A stretch of 64,000 bases of DNA from Kuschelorhynchus macadamiae (Eukaryota; Arthropoda; Insecta; Coleoptera; Curculionidae). The position numbers and the translations under genes are program-made. Under the pieces are notes generated by a model. It searched no databases. It saw nothing but the letters and a program-made list of their open reading frames with translations, and was not told the DNA's origin. Shown here piece after piece: positions 11,730 through 23,615 of this stretch (positions are counted from its first letter, which is position 1; every line of letters begins with the position of its first letter). The stretch spans positions 697,001 through 761,000 of the forward strand of contig JAUTXW010000347.1 of the NCBI GenBank assembly GCA_030620095.1, given 5' to 3'.

Positions 11730-11840
11730 AAAATTTGAAAGATATTTACCTAGTTTGTATGAAATGTGCAGAGTTTTTAATAAAAGAATCTGACGTAAGT
11801 GGATTAAGAAAATTTGAAAGATATTTACCTAGTTTGTATG
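11730..11840. repeat. 32-bp direct repeat at a deletion scar in the PLE
   Basis: The same 32 bp (starting AAAATTTGAAAGATATTTAC) occur at 11730-11761 and 11809-11840, separated by 47 bp. The block sits exactly where about 100 codons of RT between LRPIVSAIDS and the AMGS block are missing. It looks like filler DNA left by a break repaired with local copying. Confidence 0.65.
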
Positions 11841-11844
11841 TGCG

Positions 11845-12701
11845 AGTCTATTGCACTGACGATCGGGCGAAGTGTAGAACCTGGGAGTCTTGGAGCTGCT
11901 TGGTTTTAGTGATTTTTTTCCGCTGGTGGTAGACTGGATGTGTTGATCAAATTGGTAATCAGTCTTTCTATTCTACTTGTGGGGTCTGCCTGCATAACCT
12001 TATAGGTGTTGTCCAAAAGTTGAGTAACCTTTTTCACATATTCTGTTCTGTCCATGACGATTGTGGCGTTGCCTTTATCTGCTGGAAGTACCAGAATGTT
12101 TGCGTCTTCGTTTAAGGTCTTCTGTTTTTTCGGCTGCGGAGAGGTTCGACTTCGGTGGTTTTGAGTTTTTAATGATCTTCGCTGTCTCATATCTGACATC
12201 ATCGGCTTGTTCCACTTGTAATCTTCTGATTGCTGCTTCAATAGAAGATACTATGTCTTCTACGGGAATGATACTTGGTGCTATTGCGAAGTTTTGACTC
12301 TTGGAAAGGACCGAAAGTTCGGCTTCGGATAACGGCTTCGATGACAGGTTGATAACTGTGTTCTGCGGAAGTTTCACTGGATTTTTGCTGTTCAGGAGGG
12401 CTTCAAACTTCTTTTGTTGTTTAAGTGTAACTTCTTGATGGATTTTTTCTGCCTGTGCGTTGGTAATGTTGTCCAAAGTTGTTAATGTAATTCTTTCTAG
12501 TCTAGAAGCTAATTTCAGATGAATTTCTAATAGTTTCCGGGCATTTGTATCTAAATCACGACGTGTTGCCTTAATCCTTTCTCTAACTAATGCATTGCTA
12601 GCACGCTTATAAATATTCTTAGCAGTTCTAGAAGTAATGTGAGGTCTCACCTGTAGCGATTTCGGTACTACATCTTCATCTCGACATCTAAGAAAGGCCA
12701 A
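11845..12701 (-). pseudogene. PLE N-terminal region and first RT motif
   Basis: The 208-residue frame (12075-12701) is basic and helical. It has ITSRTAKNIYKRASN at about residues 22-36 and is followed, in another frame (11906-12241), by ANILVLPADKGNATIVMDR, the first conserved block of Penelope RTs. The next block, LRPIVSAIDS, is at about 11850-11880 in a third frame. At least two frameshifts separate these parts. Confidence 0.65.
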
Positions 12702-12889
12702 CTGGCAGTGTAACTTCTTACTGTTCCGGAGATCGCCAAAACTTTTGGCAAACTTTTTTCCACCTAGGTTCGACGCCAGTAAACAACGTCAAAGTTGACT
12801 GTGTCAAAACAATCGGAGTTTAAATCTATACATAGCACCAAAATTTTAAATTAATCTGGTCGTTAATTCCGGAGATACAGGGGTATACG

Positions 12890-13520
12890 CTATATCGCGA
12901 ACTGACAGTCAGACATACAAACCGACAGACGGTCCGACGAAATTGATAAAATCATATTTTTTGGCATCTAGGGATGCTTAAAGAGAAGATATGTAAAACT
13001 TAAAAGGGTGATTTTTTCACGATCACAAAATTTTTTTTTGTGGCCACCATTTTGTTCCGCCTTATTGAATTAGTGCCACAGTTTTAATGGTTCATATCTA
13101 TACTACAATTAGTTATGGCACAGAAATCAGTTCATTAAATAGTTTTTCAGGCTGAATTTTTTATATTTTATTAAGCCGTCATTTTGTTCCGCCATCTTGA
13201 ATTCGTACCAAAACTTTTGCCAATTGATTCCTACTTAATACCTGATTTGTGAACAAATTTTGAGATAAATTGGCCAAGTAGTTTTTTATTAATAATTTTT
13301 TAACACTTCACTAGGCCGCCATTTTGTTTTGCCATATTGGATTTTTACTAAAATGTTATCAGGTCATCCCTATATGATGTCAATCGCGTTAGTAGTTTTT
13401 TAGCTATGCCGCGAACAGGCAGACCGACAGACCGACGCACCTGAGAAAAGATGTTTTCGGCATCTAGGGACCCTGAAACGTAAAGATCTGAAAAATCTCG
13501 CAGGATGACTAACGTAAAAA
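12890..13520 (-). repeat. Chimeric GCCGCCATTTTGTT repeat family, copy 1
   Basis: Several units of roughly 110-130 bp share the block GCCGCCATTTTGTTCCGCC-(A/T)T-TTGAAT. They are bounded on each side by a block with repeated GACAGACCGAC and GGCATCTAGGGA. The same architecture recurs at 15.7, 22.5, 25.6, 41.1 and 56.0 kb. Frames here are antisense by-products. Non-coding element of unknown class. Confidence 0.7.
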
Positions 13521-13639
13521 CAAATTATTACCATTGAGATCTTTATTGTCATTATATGAAAATAAAGCTGGTAAACAAACATTTATATTAAATTTTACTT
13601 CTCAATGATATTCAACATATTTACTTTGTTTTGGTGATT

Positions 13640-14120
13640 ATTTTGTCACTTGAGATTTGCGACAAGGAGATCCTCTTGGACTTCCATTAATTTATGTATT
13701 TGGACGATGGAACAGTTGCTAAAAATATTTGTACAATTTTAGATGACTTTAAAAAAATAATCCATTTAGGATATTGGGTTAAAAATAAATTACAAAAAAT
13801 GCGAAATTTCATGAGAAAACCGATTCTAAATTCAGGAAAGTGGCACCGACATCTTTTACAGATGCCACTTGATCAATTAGTTTAGTTTTTAGGATGCCCT
13901 TTTTCAATTGATAAAATAAGGAAAGCTTTAAACAAACAAAATGTCATTTTAAATCGATTTTCTGAAAATATAAAAAATCTTATGATGATATGATTAATCT
14001 TTTCGTATTTCCATTGCTTTGAGAGTTGGTTTACTTATGTGTGAACAACATATCTGCACTTGTGGTGAAACACATATCTATGGTCTTCGTGGACTAAGTT
14101 ACAAAAGTGGGGACGTATGT
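13640..14120 (+). pseudogene. Retroelement reverse-transcriptase fragment with following zinc-like domain
   Basis: RQGDPLGLPLIY is followed, after a deletion and frameshift, by YLDDGTVAKN (RT palm, Y-L-D-D) and LDDFKKI, then LGCPFSIDKIRKALNK. From about 14040 a block reads CEQHICTCG, LRGLSYKSG, and then NDIIKRSL, FPAVLKPPGVCRSDGK. In other retroelement proteins this CxCG, GLSC, ND-IxR-SL, EPPGLxRxDGKRPDG series follows the polymerase. All parts are frame-broken. The 3' part is the source of the 161-bp array on its right. Confidence 0.55.
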
Positions 14121-14932
14121 CCAGACACCTGGTTTTCAACGACATAATCAAGAGGTCTCTGGTAAATGGGGAATTTCCCGCTGTTTTAAAACCGCCTGGA
14201 GTTTGTCGAAGCGATGGAAAGCAGTGGTTGATATGACAATGGTTACCTGGAACAGCAGGTAAGGTATTGTTATCAAACGGTCCAGACACCTGGTTTTCAA
14301 TGACATAATCAAGAGGTCTCTGGTAAATGGGGAATTTCTCGCTGTTTTAAAACCGCCTGGAGTTTGTCGAAGCGATGGAAATCAGTAGTTGATATGACAA
14401 TGGTTACCTGGAACAGCAGGTAAGGTATTGTTATGGAACGGTCCAGACACCTAGTTTTCAACGACATAATCAAGAGGTCTCTGGTAACTGGGGAATTTCC
14501 CGCTGTTTTAAAACCGCCTGGAGTTTGTCGAAGCGATGGAAAGCAGTGGTTGATATGACAATGGTTACCTAGAACAGCAGGTAAGGTATTGTTATGGAAC
14601 GCTCCAGACACCTAGTTTTCAACGACATAATCAAAAGCTCTCTGGTAACTGGGGAATTTCCCGCTGTTTTAAAACCGCCTGGAGTTTGTCGAAGCGATGG
14701 AAAGCAGTGGTTGATATGACAATGGTTACCTGGAACATCAGGTAAGGTATTGTTATGGAACGGTCCAGACACCTAGTTTTCAACGACATAATCAAGAGGT
14801 CTCTGGTAACTGGGGAATTTCCCGCTATTTTAAAACCGCCTGGAGTTTGTCGAAGCGATGGAAAGCAGTGGTTGATATGACAATGGTTACCTGGAAAAGC
14901 AGGTAGGGTAATGTTATGGAACGGTACGTGGA
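14111..14932 (+). repeat. 161-bp tandem array, five units
   Basis: CCAGACACCT or a close variant begins at 14121, 14282, 14443, 14604 and 14765, an exact 161-bp period. Units differ by a few point changes (CTGGTTTT versus CTAGTTTT; TAAATGG versus TAACTGG). Each unit is a copy of the retroelement segment ending in the CRSDGK block. Since 161 is not a multiple of three, the frame shifts from unit to unit. The three minus-strand frames starting MSGPF or MSGAF are antisense. Confidence 0.9.
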
Positions 14933-15235
14933 GACATAGCTGATTCTTATTTCAAACAACTATCTGAAAGAGCAGGAGATGATGCACATAGGGGAGAATT
15001 ACAAAAAAATTACAAATATGAGGGGCTGGAAGCCCTCAAGAGCTAGAGGAACCTGTGGATTGCAAGACACTGGGCTCAAGCCCAGCGAGCCCATCTATAA
15101 TGATGGTACTGAACAAAAGCTTCCTTTCTATGTGCCCATCGTAAAGAAAATTACAATAATGGTATTTATTGAATTGTTGAAATTAACTTCTAATAGATCT
15201 CTCACCATAAAACATCTTGTATCAAATTGAAACTA

Positions 15236-15730
15236 ATGAAAGATTAATATAATACTAGAAAATAAACACCTGTTTAGTTAAGCCTGTTTATCTATTCAAT
15301 GCTACGATGTAAAGCAATAAATTATATAGAAGTTAATAGGTTATTTTCAACAATGAAATATCTGGTTAACATAAGGTATTATGTTATTAATTGTGTTTAT
15401 GTTGTATTGAAGTTTACCATATGTCGCGGGGCGGTTTTCTTAATTTTACGCTATTTATATCTTGCAATAAAGAAGGAATTTTCATTTACTTCGATTATTA
15501 AAAATCATAGTTTATGATATAACTGTACCAAACATATCATTCGATTTTGCAATCAGAATTTCAGAAAACATTTTCCGTATAATTACATATCATTCCAATC
15601 AATAAATACAAAAAACGATCAAATATTTATTCGTAAATGCTAACGGGAGAATGCCACTTTGGGTTGAGAAAGTAAGATTACTAAAAACAGGGGCGTAACA
15701 AAAAAGTACTATATAGGTAAGAATATTAAG
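15236..15730. other. No supported gene
   Basis: AT-rich; the 72-residue plus frame at 15299-15517 has no recognised domain. Confidence 0.45.
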
Positions 15731-15736
15731 TGTTTT

Positions 15737-16078
15737 TACTTCCTCCATAAAAGGGAAGTAATATAGTCAGGTTTTAAAAGCTTTTCACATTTTAGGGTCG
15801 TTACTAGATTCGAAAAAACATGTTTTCTCAATTGCGTCGGTATGTCTGTCTGTCTGTTCGCGGCGTAGCTAAAAAAACTACTTACCCGATTGACTTCAAA
15901 TTTTGGTGGAATTAACTAGTATCATTTTGGTACGAATCCAGAATGGCGGAACAAAATGGCGCCTTAATAAAATACATAAAAATTCACATTACACATCTTT
16001 ACGTTTTAGCGTCCCTAGATGCCAAAAAATATGTTTTATCAATTTCGTCGGCTTGTCTGTTTCCCAGATAATACGTTT
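15737..16078 (+). repeat. Chimeric repeat family, copy 2, with terminal hairpin
   Basis: It begins with the inverted pair TACTTCC (15737-15743) and GGAAGTA (15754-15760), then GTCGGTATGTCTGTCTGTCTG, one unit with GAATGGCGGAACAAAATGGC, and a second core (CCCTAGATGCC, GTCGGCTTGTCTG). The opposite orientation is seen at 12.9 and 22.5 kb. Confidence 0.65.
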
Positions 16079-16173
16079 CTATGGTTTTCGTTAACGATTC
16101 TCTTGTTGTCGTGTTGAAGTGGTGGATTATTTAGGATCCAGTAAAGGAACAAAAGACTTTTTTTAAAATTGTC

Positions 16174-16205
16174 GACGTTTCGCAACTTTAATGTTGCATC
16201 CTCAG
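16174..16205 (-). ncRNA. Hammerhead ribozyme motif, first unit
   Basis: Minus strand: CTGAGGA (16205-16199), stem II GCAAC/GTTGC with perfect five pairs, GAAA (16181-16178), CGTC (16177-16174). Stem I has three pairs around one mismatch. All invariant core bases are kept. Confidence 0.6.
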
Positions 16206-16402
16206 GGCACATATATAGATTCTAAATCCTGCATGGAACCCGTATTATCAGTCTTTACCTACTACGTTAGTCCGCAGATATTTTCCTGATATTAAGTTTT
16301 TTAATCGTTTTCGTTAACGATCCTCTTGTGTTTATGTTAGGGTGATGTATTATTTGGGTTAGGATCCAGTAAAAACACAAAAAGTCTTTTGTTTAAATTG
16401 AC

Positions 16403-16434
16403 GACGTTTCGCAACTTTATTGTTGCATTCTCAG
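16403..16434 (-). ncRNA. Hammerhead motif, second unit, core mutated
   Basis: Same layout as the first unit, with stem II GCAAC/GTTGC intact, GAAA and CGTC. The 5' core reads CTGAGAA, so the base equivalent to catalytic G8 is A. This copy is predicted not to cleave. Confidence 0.55.
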
Positions 16435-16599
16435 GACACATATAGATTTTGTATCCTGCATGAAACCCATCTTATCAGGCTTTACCTACACCGTTGGTTG
16501 GCAGATATTTTCCAGATAGTAAATTTCTAAATGATTTTCTTTAACGACCTTCTTGTTGCTAGAATGGTGTATTATTTGGAGTTAGGAAATATCTGCGGA

Positions 16600-17640
16600 C
16601 CAATTCAACATGACGTAGCAAAATGGCGGTATGTGTCAATGTAAAAACTACTTCTTGTTGAATTTATTTTGAATTATGCCAAAAAGTCAAGGGTGGCATA
16701 GGTAGAGAAAAAAAGGTAAATTATTGGTAGGAATCCAATATGATGAAACAAAATGGCGCCGAATAAAAATGTAGACAGTATATATTATAACACACACACA
16801 CTATTTTGCAACATAAAAATGGAAAATGTTTTAGTTATACAATAAGTGAAAATTATCCCAAGAAATTACGAACTAATTTGCCTATAGTAGGTACAGAAAT
16901 TTTAGCAAAAAATATATCGTTTTATTTACGTAAACCTTTTAGATAACAATAAAAGTATTATTGTTGCTACACTCCTAAGCTGGTCTCCAAAAATATTTGG
17001 TGAAAATAAGGATGAAACATCAAAAAATTTCAGTTTGTAATCTTTCGATTCTAAAGGCATTTTGACTCTGTCAATGAATAAAGCTGTTGGAGCTGACCAA
17101 AAACTTCTTCACATTTTATTGTAAGCGAAAAAAAACAAATTTGATGGAAGGGAGTGGCTTTGCATATTTTTTTCATATAAATTACCTTGAAGTAACTTCA
17201 AAATAAGTATATGTTATATATAACAAATTTACCTCACTACTGATATGCAGAAAAACGTAATATAACAAACCTGTCTTCTTTAAACTTTGCTTTTTAGAGG
17301 AAAGTTTAGTGTTGTAGTTATTAACAAAATAAACCAACACTCCCTATTAAAACTATCTCTTACGATATTTTAATTAAAATTATTTTATCATCAGCATGTT
17401 TCGTGTGACACAATAGATTTTTTTCATTCATAAGCAGTAAAACTAATCAAAGCAATAAAAAAAGGATGAAAACAAAAAGGCAGTACAAATGTGAAGTATG
17501 CAGCCTCATAACATAAAAAGAATCTATATAAGGGCTACAAACACATTTAATTTAACGTCTTAATTATTAATTCACTATTAAAACATCTTACCAGAAAAAA
17601 ACTGAAAGTTTAATTTGTACGCAGGGGAATCCCCAAAACG
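16600..17640. other. Repeat fragment then AT-rich sequence
   Basis: The part at 16610-16765 has AAAATGGCGGTATG and AACAAAATGGCGCC, so it is another partial copy of the chimeric repeat family. Beyond it, to 17640, no frame or domain is recognised. Confidence 0.45.
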
Positions 17641-17649
17641 ATGTCGACG

Positions 17650-19200
17650 GCGGCAATCGTATCTTTTTAATTGCACTTGTCAATTTAAGTCAGAAGTATA
17701 GGAAAAGCAACATGTTTGATAACATATTTTTTAGTTACAAAAACATCGTGATTTAAATCAACTACTTTTTAATTAAAGCAACCCTGATATTTTTATTGTT
17801 TACCAATCTTAGGATCGAGGCTAGCTCCCTTAATACGCATTCTTAGACCCATAGGAACTTTTTTTCTTATTTTGAGGTAAGAAAGTTGCAACTAATCTCC
17901 CGAACATTCTGCACCTATAAAGGAACCAGTACAAAAAAAAATAAAATCTTTTTATTTCTTCAGTTTAAAAGTAAACTCAAATGGACATACAATAATTAAA
18001 TAAAAAACCGGCCTATGAAAATAAGACATAAATCTATCGTTGACATTTTTACTTAAACTTAATAAATACACACATTTGAAAAATATATATATTTACTAAA
18101 GTTAAAATCTCAAAATTCTTGAAATATTGTCTTGATACTTGCAATTATTCTTATGGCATATTTCTGTAATAAAAAAAACTCTCGAAAGGCTTGAGAACTT
18201 ACTCCCCAATTTTTAATGCCATATAGTAAATATGTGAATGAATATTAGCATAATATAAAGTTAATAAAATATGCGTTCCACAATGGTTGGAAGGAAATTT
18301 CCATTACGTAGCTTTACCCTGAGTTTAGTACAAATATTGTTCACATCACAAAAACTCATCAAACCTGATTACCAATATCTTCGTTGAACTGGATGACAAT
18401 AATAGACAACTAGAAGTATCGAAAAGAACTAGGTTTTCTTGATAGGCCTTATTATTCGAAAACAAAACATGACGATACTTTTCCCAACAACTAAACATTG
18501 GTGTCATCGGCATAAAAAAACAATATTCACATTAGATGAAAATTGTTGTATATAATTTATAAGGTCATTGGAATAAACTAAGAACAAAAAAGGATCAAAG
18601 GTCTACCCTTGTAGTTCACTACGTTTTATAAAGAAGCATGACTTTTTTATTATTAATAAGTACAAATTGACTTTGATCTTTCAGATAAGACACTAATTAG
18701 AGCGTTCTTCGTATTTCTTATCTAAACAATTTAACGACAAGATTTGATGGTCAACCACGTTGATCAATCGAGAAAAATCGATAAATTCCCAAAGCACCTA
18801 ATCTTTTGTCAATTGCATCAACGACTTCAACCTGAAAATCACACAGACGCCGTTTCAGTGCTTTTAGATCTCATAAACCCGTGCTGAACATGGTTCAGAA
18901 ACTGATTTTTTTTGTGAAAAATGACGATAATGAATCCCTTAAATGCAATTCGGCAGAAATTCTAGAAAAGAGGCTAATATAGTGAGTCCTATAATTAGAG
19001 TAAACATTTGGATCACCTGTTTTCAAAAGGGGAACTAGCCAACCTCAACCGCTCGGGAAAAATTCTCTTTCCTATTGATATATTGATTACAAAGACCAAT
19101 ACGACAAGAGACATTTAAACTTCTTCATAAAAACTTTAGAAACATCATCGAAACCAAATGCTTTTGAATTTTTTAGGCCATTAATTAAAATATTACCAAT
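17650..19200 (-). pseudogene. Heavily decayed LINE reverse transcriptase
   Basis: There is no long frame, but reading the minus strand in pieces gives the RT order. From about 19040: GDPN-YSNYR. Then about 18960-18880: LFSRI-AELHLRDSLSSF, KNQFLNHVQHGFMRSKSTETA. About 18800-18720: DAIDKRL, ALGIYRF, VDHQILSLNC. About 18510: DDTNV. About 18250-18150: YYANIHSHI and WGVSSQAFR with LQKYAIRIIASI. This is the Jockey/CR1/L2 type of polymerase, full of stops and frameshifts. Confidence 0.55.
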
Positions 19201-19207
19201 TTTTTGT

Positions 19208-19297
19208 ATTATATTTTGTTATATTATATTATATTATATTATATTATATAATATATATATATAATATATTATATTATATTATTATATATATATATGT
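19208..19297. repeat. TATAT microsatellite
   Basis: Simple repeat of TATATT and TA units, immediately 5' (minus sense) of the dead LINE. Confidence 0.9.
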
Positions 19298-19622
19298 TTA
19301 ATCTCGGGTATTAGGTATAGGTATTTTTTTCGAAGTATTTTTAAACGGTCTCTTTATCAGGGAAAAACATTGTTCAAAGTAAAAATATAAAGCTCCAAAA
19401 AACATCAGTAGCCATATTGATGTGGTCCAAATAAACTAAACACCAGTTCTTGTTTTGCAAGAGTGATTGAAATCTGATAGTAATCTAATTAATGTTTTTA
19501 GATAAATATTGTACATATATAGTTTACGTAATCTATAAAAGTCGATTAAGGCAAATTCCACCACTAATTAATTAATGATTACAACTGATCATAATATCTG
19601 CAGAAACTTTTGGAGACATTAC

Positions 19623-20299
19623 TATACAGGGTGTCCACGAACAACCCCTACAAATTGAAAGGGGTCATTCTATACTTTCCTAAGCAAAAAAAGTATACTA
19701 CGTTCTCTAAAAAAAAGAATTACATTATGCCTTCAAACTAACGGTCATCACGTGGAGCATTTTACATATACAGTTTAGAATAATTCATACTTACCTTTAA
19801 TTTTGTATTGTCTTGAAATAAATACACCTTAGTTTATTATTATTAAAAATTTTGTTTTCCTTGCATCGAAGTACAAACTTGCAAATTGCTCAAGAACGGT
19901 TACCTCTAGCGTTATTGAGTAAGTATCGTTTTTTTGCTTAGAAAAAGTACAAGAATAATACTTATTCGTAAAAAAATCCAGAAGTGCATCGCCAAAAAAC
20001 TAAAGCAAATTTGCACAAAAAATAGTAGCGTACGTAGCGCCCTCTAAGTGTCACATGAAATCTAATACCAAATTATGATTCCTCGCCCAAAAAATACCCC
20101 GAATGCCCAATTTCGTGAGAAAAATTTATTATTTGCAACAGATAAATAATAAAAAGTAAAATAAAATTTATATTTCAACACCCTGTATCTCCGTAAGGAA
20201 GTATTGCCGGGCCTAGGTTAATAACAAATTTTTTTCATGTTTTTTTATGTAGAATCACCCCTTTCATTTTTTAAGGGTTGTTCGTGGACATCCTGTATA
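19623..20299. mobile_element. MITE with about 42-bp terminal inverted repeats, Tc1/mariner type
   Basis: The left end TATACAGGGTGTCCACGAAC and the right end (reverse complement TATACAGGATGTCCACGAAC) pair over about 42 bp, including CAACCC-T and TGAAAGGGGT. TA at both ends fits a TA target duplication. There are 677 bp with no transposase frame, so it is non-autonomous. Confidence 0.8.
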
Positions 20300-20569
20300 T
20301 AAGCATCAAAGCCGGCACATTCAAAAATCCGAAAATCTATAATAGCTATAGAAAACGCCAAACCACATTCAGATTTTGTATAATTTTTTTTGCTAATTCC
20401 TAAAATAGATAAAGAACAAACTAAAACAGCATATTTGACTCTAATGCTAGTCTCAAGCTTTTACATTTTAAAAACGTCATTAGAATCACCTAACATCTTT
20501 TATAAATACAGACAACAAAAATAAACGTTCTTTAACAATATTATCCTCAGTATAAAGACATCTTTCATG

Positions 20570-20765
20570 GGTTATGGAGAAACATTTGACAGGATATAGC
20601 ATAAAAACCCATATAATTTACTAAAGCCTGGCAAGAACGTGCTGATTATAGAAAACATGTACAAGCAGCAAAAAATAATCAGGGCAGTTGCAAGGGAGCA
20701 GATGTTTTGACTGAGAATGTCTTTAAATAGACTGCTAATGCTGGTATACCCAGTATATTATTGGG
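20570..20765 (+). pseudogene. RTE-like LINE fragment
   Basis: One frame reads ETFDRI, then after a TAG HKNPYNLLK, IIENMYKQQKIIRAVARE. This resembles the AFDRVQHxxLxxxLxxxxxxxxxxxIIxNMYxxQxAxxR block of RTE polymerases. It is short and carries two stops. Confidence 0.4.
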
Positions 20766-20769
20766 TACT

Positions 20770-22475
20770 CGAAGTTTTCTTGTTAATTGTTGGTTGTTGG
20801 GTCCTATATCTGACTTCAGAAAATGATGATGGCTTTCAATTCAAAACTACGTATTTTTTTAATTTACTTACACCAGGGAATGGTTGGACAAATTAAGATA
20901 AAAATTTTAGGAAACATTAGGGCAGTAGCAGCGTTTTAAAAAAAGAAAATGTTTAATTAAGCATACCTTGAGATGCCAACCTAGGGTAGTAAATATCTGT
21001 TTTCTGGACAGGTTATTTGGTATTATAAATCTTAGTGAATGTTGACAATATTAAATTATGTTAGTTTGAACACCAAACGTTTCTCATATCAGAAGGAGTC
21101 TAATAATAACTAGTTCCTTATGGTTTCTGGCTTTTTTAGGAACACAAAAACAAATTTACTTACCATTTCACTGACAATTGGTATTTCTGATTGTCTAAGA
21201 ATACATTTAAATTCCACATAATATGTCAAAATACTTACCGTTTACCGTGGCTCTAACAAAATGTTATATAACTATATTCATTGCAATAAAAGCAAGCTAA
21301 CGGCATGTTTTGTATAAATTAAAAAAAAAATTATATAGTAGAGACAGATTGACAGTGTATTTTCGTGTCCCAAAATCGTTTTGTGTAATAGCCGACTTCC
21401 TGACGCGTGTTCGAATGAACCCAAAGTTAAACTGGTCATTGTTTCATCTCAACTTAAGACGCCACAGTTCATTACATTGAATGAATGTTTCCTTTTTAAA
21501 ATACTTGAGCCGACTGCGTAATATTTCTAAGTTACGGCTATTTATCCAAAAGGACAATTTAAAATTAATGTTATTTGTTTATGTCAGTGCGCAATAAACA
21601 ATGGGAAAAAGATCGCATACCACTTAAGGACTACAAAAACTAGTAATTTTTGATGAAAATAATGGTACTAAGAGAGGTGGAGAGAGTTAATTTAACAAAG
21701 TATAGGAGGATTATGTGTGATAAATGTGTTATGAAATAAAACATGGTAGGTATCTTAGAGTAAGAATTAAAGTAGAGATCACAGTATGCGCCAACATGGG
21801 TCCCTTATTTTTCACATTCTATCGACCAATGTTTACGATAAAGCAAGAAGTGGGGATGGCCCATGCCCAAGCCGTGGCCATTTTTGACGAATGCCAGTGA
21901 CGGCGTGAGTTTTCACTTCCCGCCTAAGGAAAAAAAATTACGTCTGATATAAAAAAAACTGGTAAAATATTGGTATGAATTCAATATGGCGAAACAAAAT
22001 GACGACCTGTTAAAATATTTGATGTATGTTCATTATCGTTGACAAAAAGAAGGATTCTTACCTATTCCTTAATGAGGCAAATAGGTATTTTTACAACCTT
22101 CAAAGAAATAATCGTTCTCTACTTCACTAGCTAAAATCAAACCATTAAGTTAGGTAAGTTTAAAAGGAAATTAGTTATTTATATACTATTAAACTTTAGT
22201 TTTTAGTTATGTTTGGCTTATATCACTATCATTTTGTAATTGTGACATTTAGAAAAATTATTTGTTCAGTTGTTGAAAATGTCATCTCAAGTTAGACCTC
22301 GTCTATAAAGTTAAACATCTTTAGTGAATACGGGTGTTAGAGTTTTAAACTAAAATCAATGCTTTTAACGCGCTTTTATTGGCTTCCTATTCGTCTGATT
22401 GTATGTCTGGTTCAAATCTTGTATTGTATGAATGATTTTTCAGCACTTCCATTACCGATTATTTTCAAATTTGAC
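20770..22475. other. No supported gene; small repeat fragment
   Basis: AT-rich. At 21950-22020 a short piece with ATTCAATATGGCGAAACAAAATG belongs to the chimeric repeat family. The 74-codon frame at 22359-22583 ends inside the next repeat and has no domain. Confidence 0.45.
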
Positions 22476-22479
22476 ATGT

Positions 22480-23615
22480 ATACACTTTCGGATATAAAAA
22501 ATCCGAATTTTTTTAGTCAACGTTTAGAAATCCAAAATGGCGGCGCCAATACGGCCGACGAATTTTGTTACTTGTGTAGCTAAAATCGAAAATTAGTGCC
22601 TAGGAAAATTTAAAAGTGTCAGCATTTAAAAATTCAAAATAGCGGTGTCAAAATGACAATGTCAGCAGGTCGGACGGATGATTTTAACATTTGTGGAGAT
22701 TATTTAAAAATGCACAACAAAAATCAAAATGGTGGCGCCAATATAGCGAACGAATTTTGTCATTTGTACAGATTCGGCTGAAATGTCAGTATCTAGAAGT
22801 ATTTAAGAATAAAAGTTATGAAATTTTAGTCAATATTTGAGAATTAAAAATGGCGGCACAACCATAGCAAAATAATTTTAAAATTTTTGCAGATTTGATT
22901 AAAATTAGGCATTTAGGGGTATCTAAGACTGCACATCATGAATTTTTGTCAACATTTTAAAAATTCAAGATTGTAATGCTAATATGGCGGCGGAATTTCA
23001 ACATTTGTGTAGATTTGGCTGAAAGAAAGTAGGAATCTGGGCGTATTTGAAAATACATATCATACATTTTTAGTAAATATTTAAAAAATGAGAGTAGGAA
23101 TGCCTAGAATGCGAGCGAATTTTAATATTTATACAAATTTGATTAAAAATCGATATTAAGTATCATCAATCAATCAATCAATTCGATAAGTACTTTTTTC
23201 AGATATTTTTAAACATTTAATTAGGCCACCGTTTTGTTCCCCCATTTTGAATTTGTCTCAACATTTTGACCAGTTCATCCCTATATAATATTTGATTTTT
23301 GAGCAAAATTTGAACATAATCGATGTAGTAGTTTTCTGCATTGACACACAATATTTTATTGGGCCGCCATTTTGGATTTGTGGTAAAACTTATAGTTGAT
23401 GGTGACGTCTAACCTAATTTTTCTGTAAAATTTGGATAAAATTTTGGATTTAAGCAGTTTCTTAGTAATATTTTTTTAACATTTCATTAAACGGCCATTT
23501 TGTTCAGCCATATTGAATCTTGAGCTTTGTCGCGGACAGACATACAGACTAACCAACGGAACTGAGAAAAGATGTTTTTTTGTAACTAGAATACTTTCCT
23601 CTTGCGAGGAAAGTA
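22480..23615 (-). repeat. Chimeric repeat family, copy 3, with perfect terminal hairpin
   Basis: The left part has about six units spaced 90-125 bp, with CAAAATGGCGGCGCC-type cores near 22530, 22637, 22727, 22846, 22970 and 23089. The right part has GCCACCGTTTTGTTCC-type units. At the right edge lies GCGGACAGACATACAGAC, then the perfect 10-bp hairpin TACTTTCCTC/GAGGAAAGTA at 23592-23615. Confidence 0.7.

Larger units (their letters stand above)
9601..12760 (-). mobile_element. Penelope-like retroelement (PLE), degraded, with a nested LINE fragment
   Basis: On the minus strand the order is N-terminal region (12701 down to about 12075), the LPADKG and LRPIVSAIDS blocks of the reverse transcriptase, YVDD palm, linker, GIY-YIG endonuclease (to about 10738), then a terminal repeat with a hammerhead motif (about 9713-9601). 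That is the standard Penelope architecture. The last part is split by a foreign LINE tail inserted at 9730-10710. RT coding is internally deleted between about 11700 and 11845. It is a dead copy. Confidence 0.8.
16080..16600 (-). repeat. Tandem Penelope-like terminal repeats (two units plus part of a third)
   Basis: Units of about 229 bp share AACGAT-TCTTGT, GGATCCAGTAAA, the hammerhead block, CCTGCATG-AACCC and GCAGATATTTTCC. Tandem pseudo-LTRs are typical of Penelope insertions. No PLE coding sequence lies next to them. Confidence 0.65.

Noticed and set aside
14035..14772. Three similar minus-strand proteins starting MSGPF/MSGAF
   Set aside because: They are antisense readings of the 161-bp tandem units. 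The plus strand matches retroelement coding blocks instead.
14111..14932. CRISPR-like regular repetition
   Set aside because: Whole 161-bp units repeat with no repeat/spacer division, and the context is eukaryotic.
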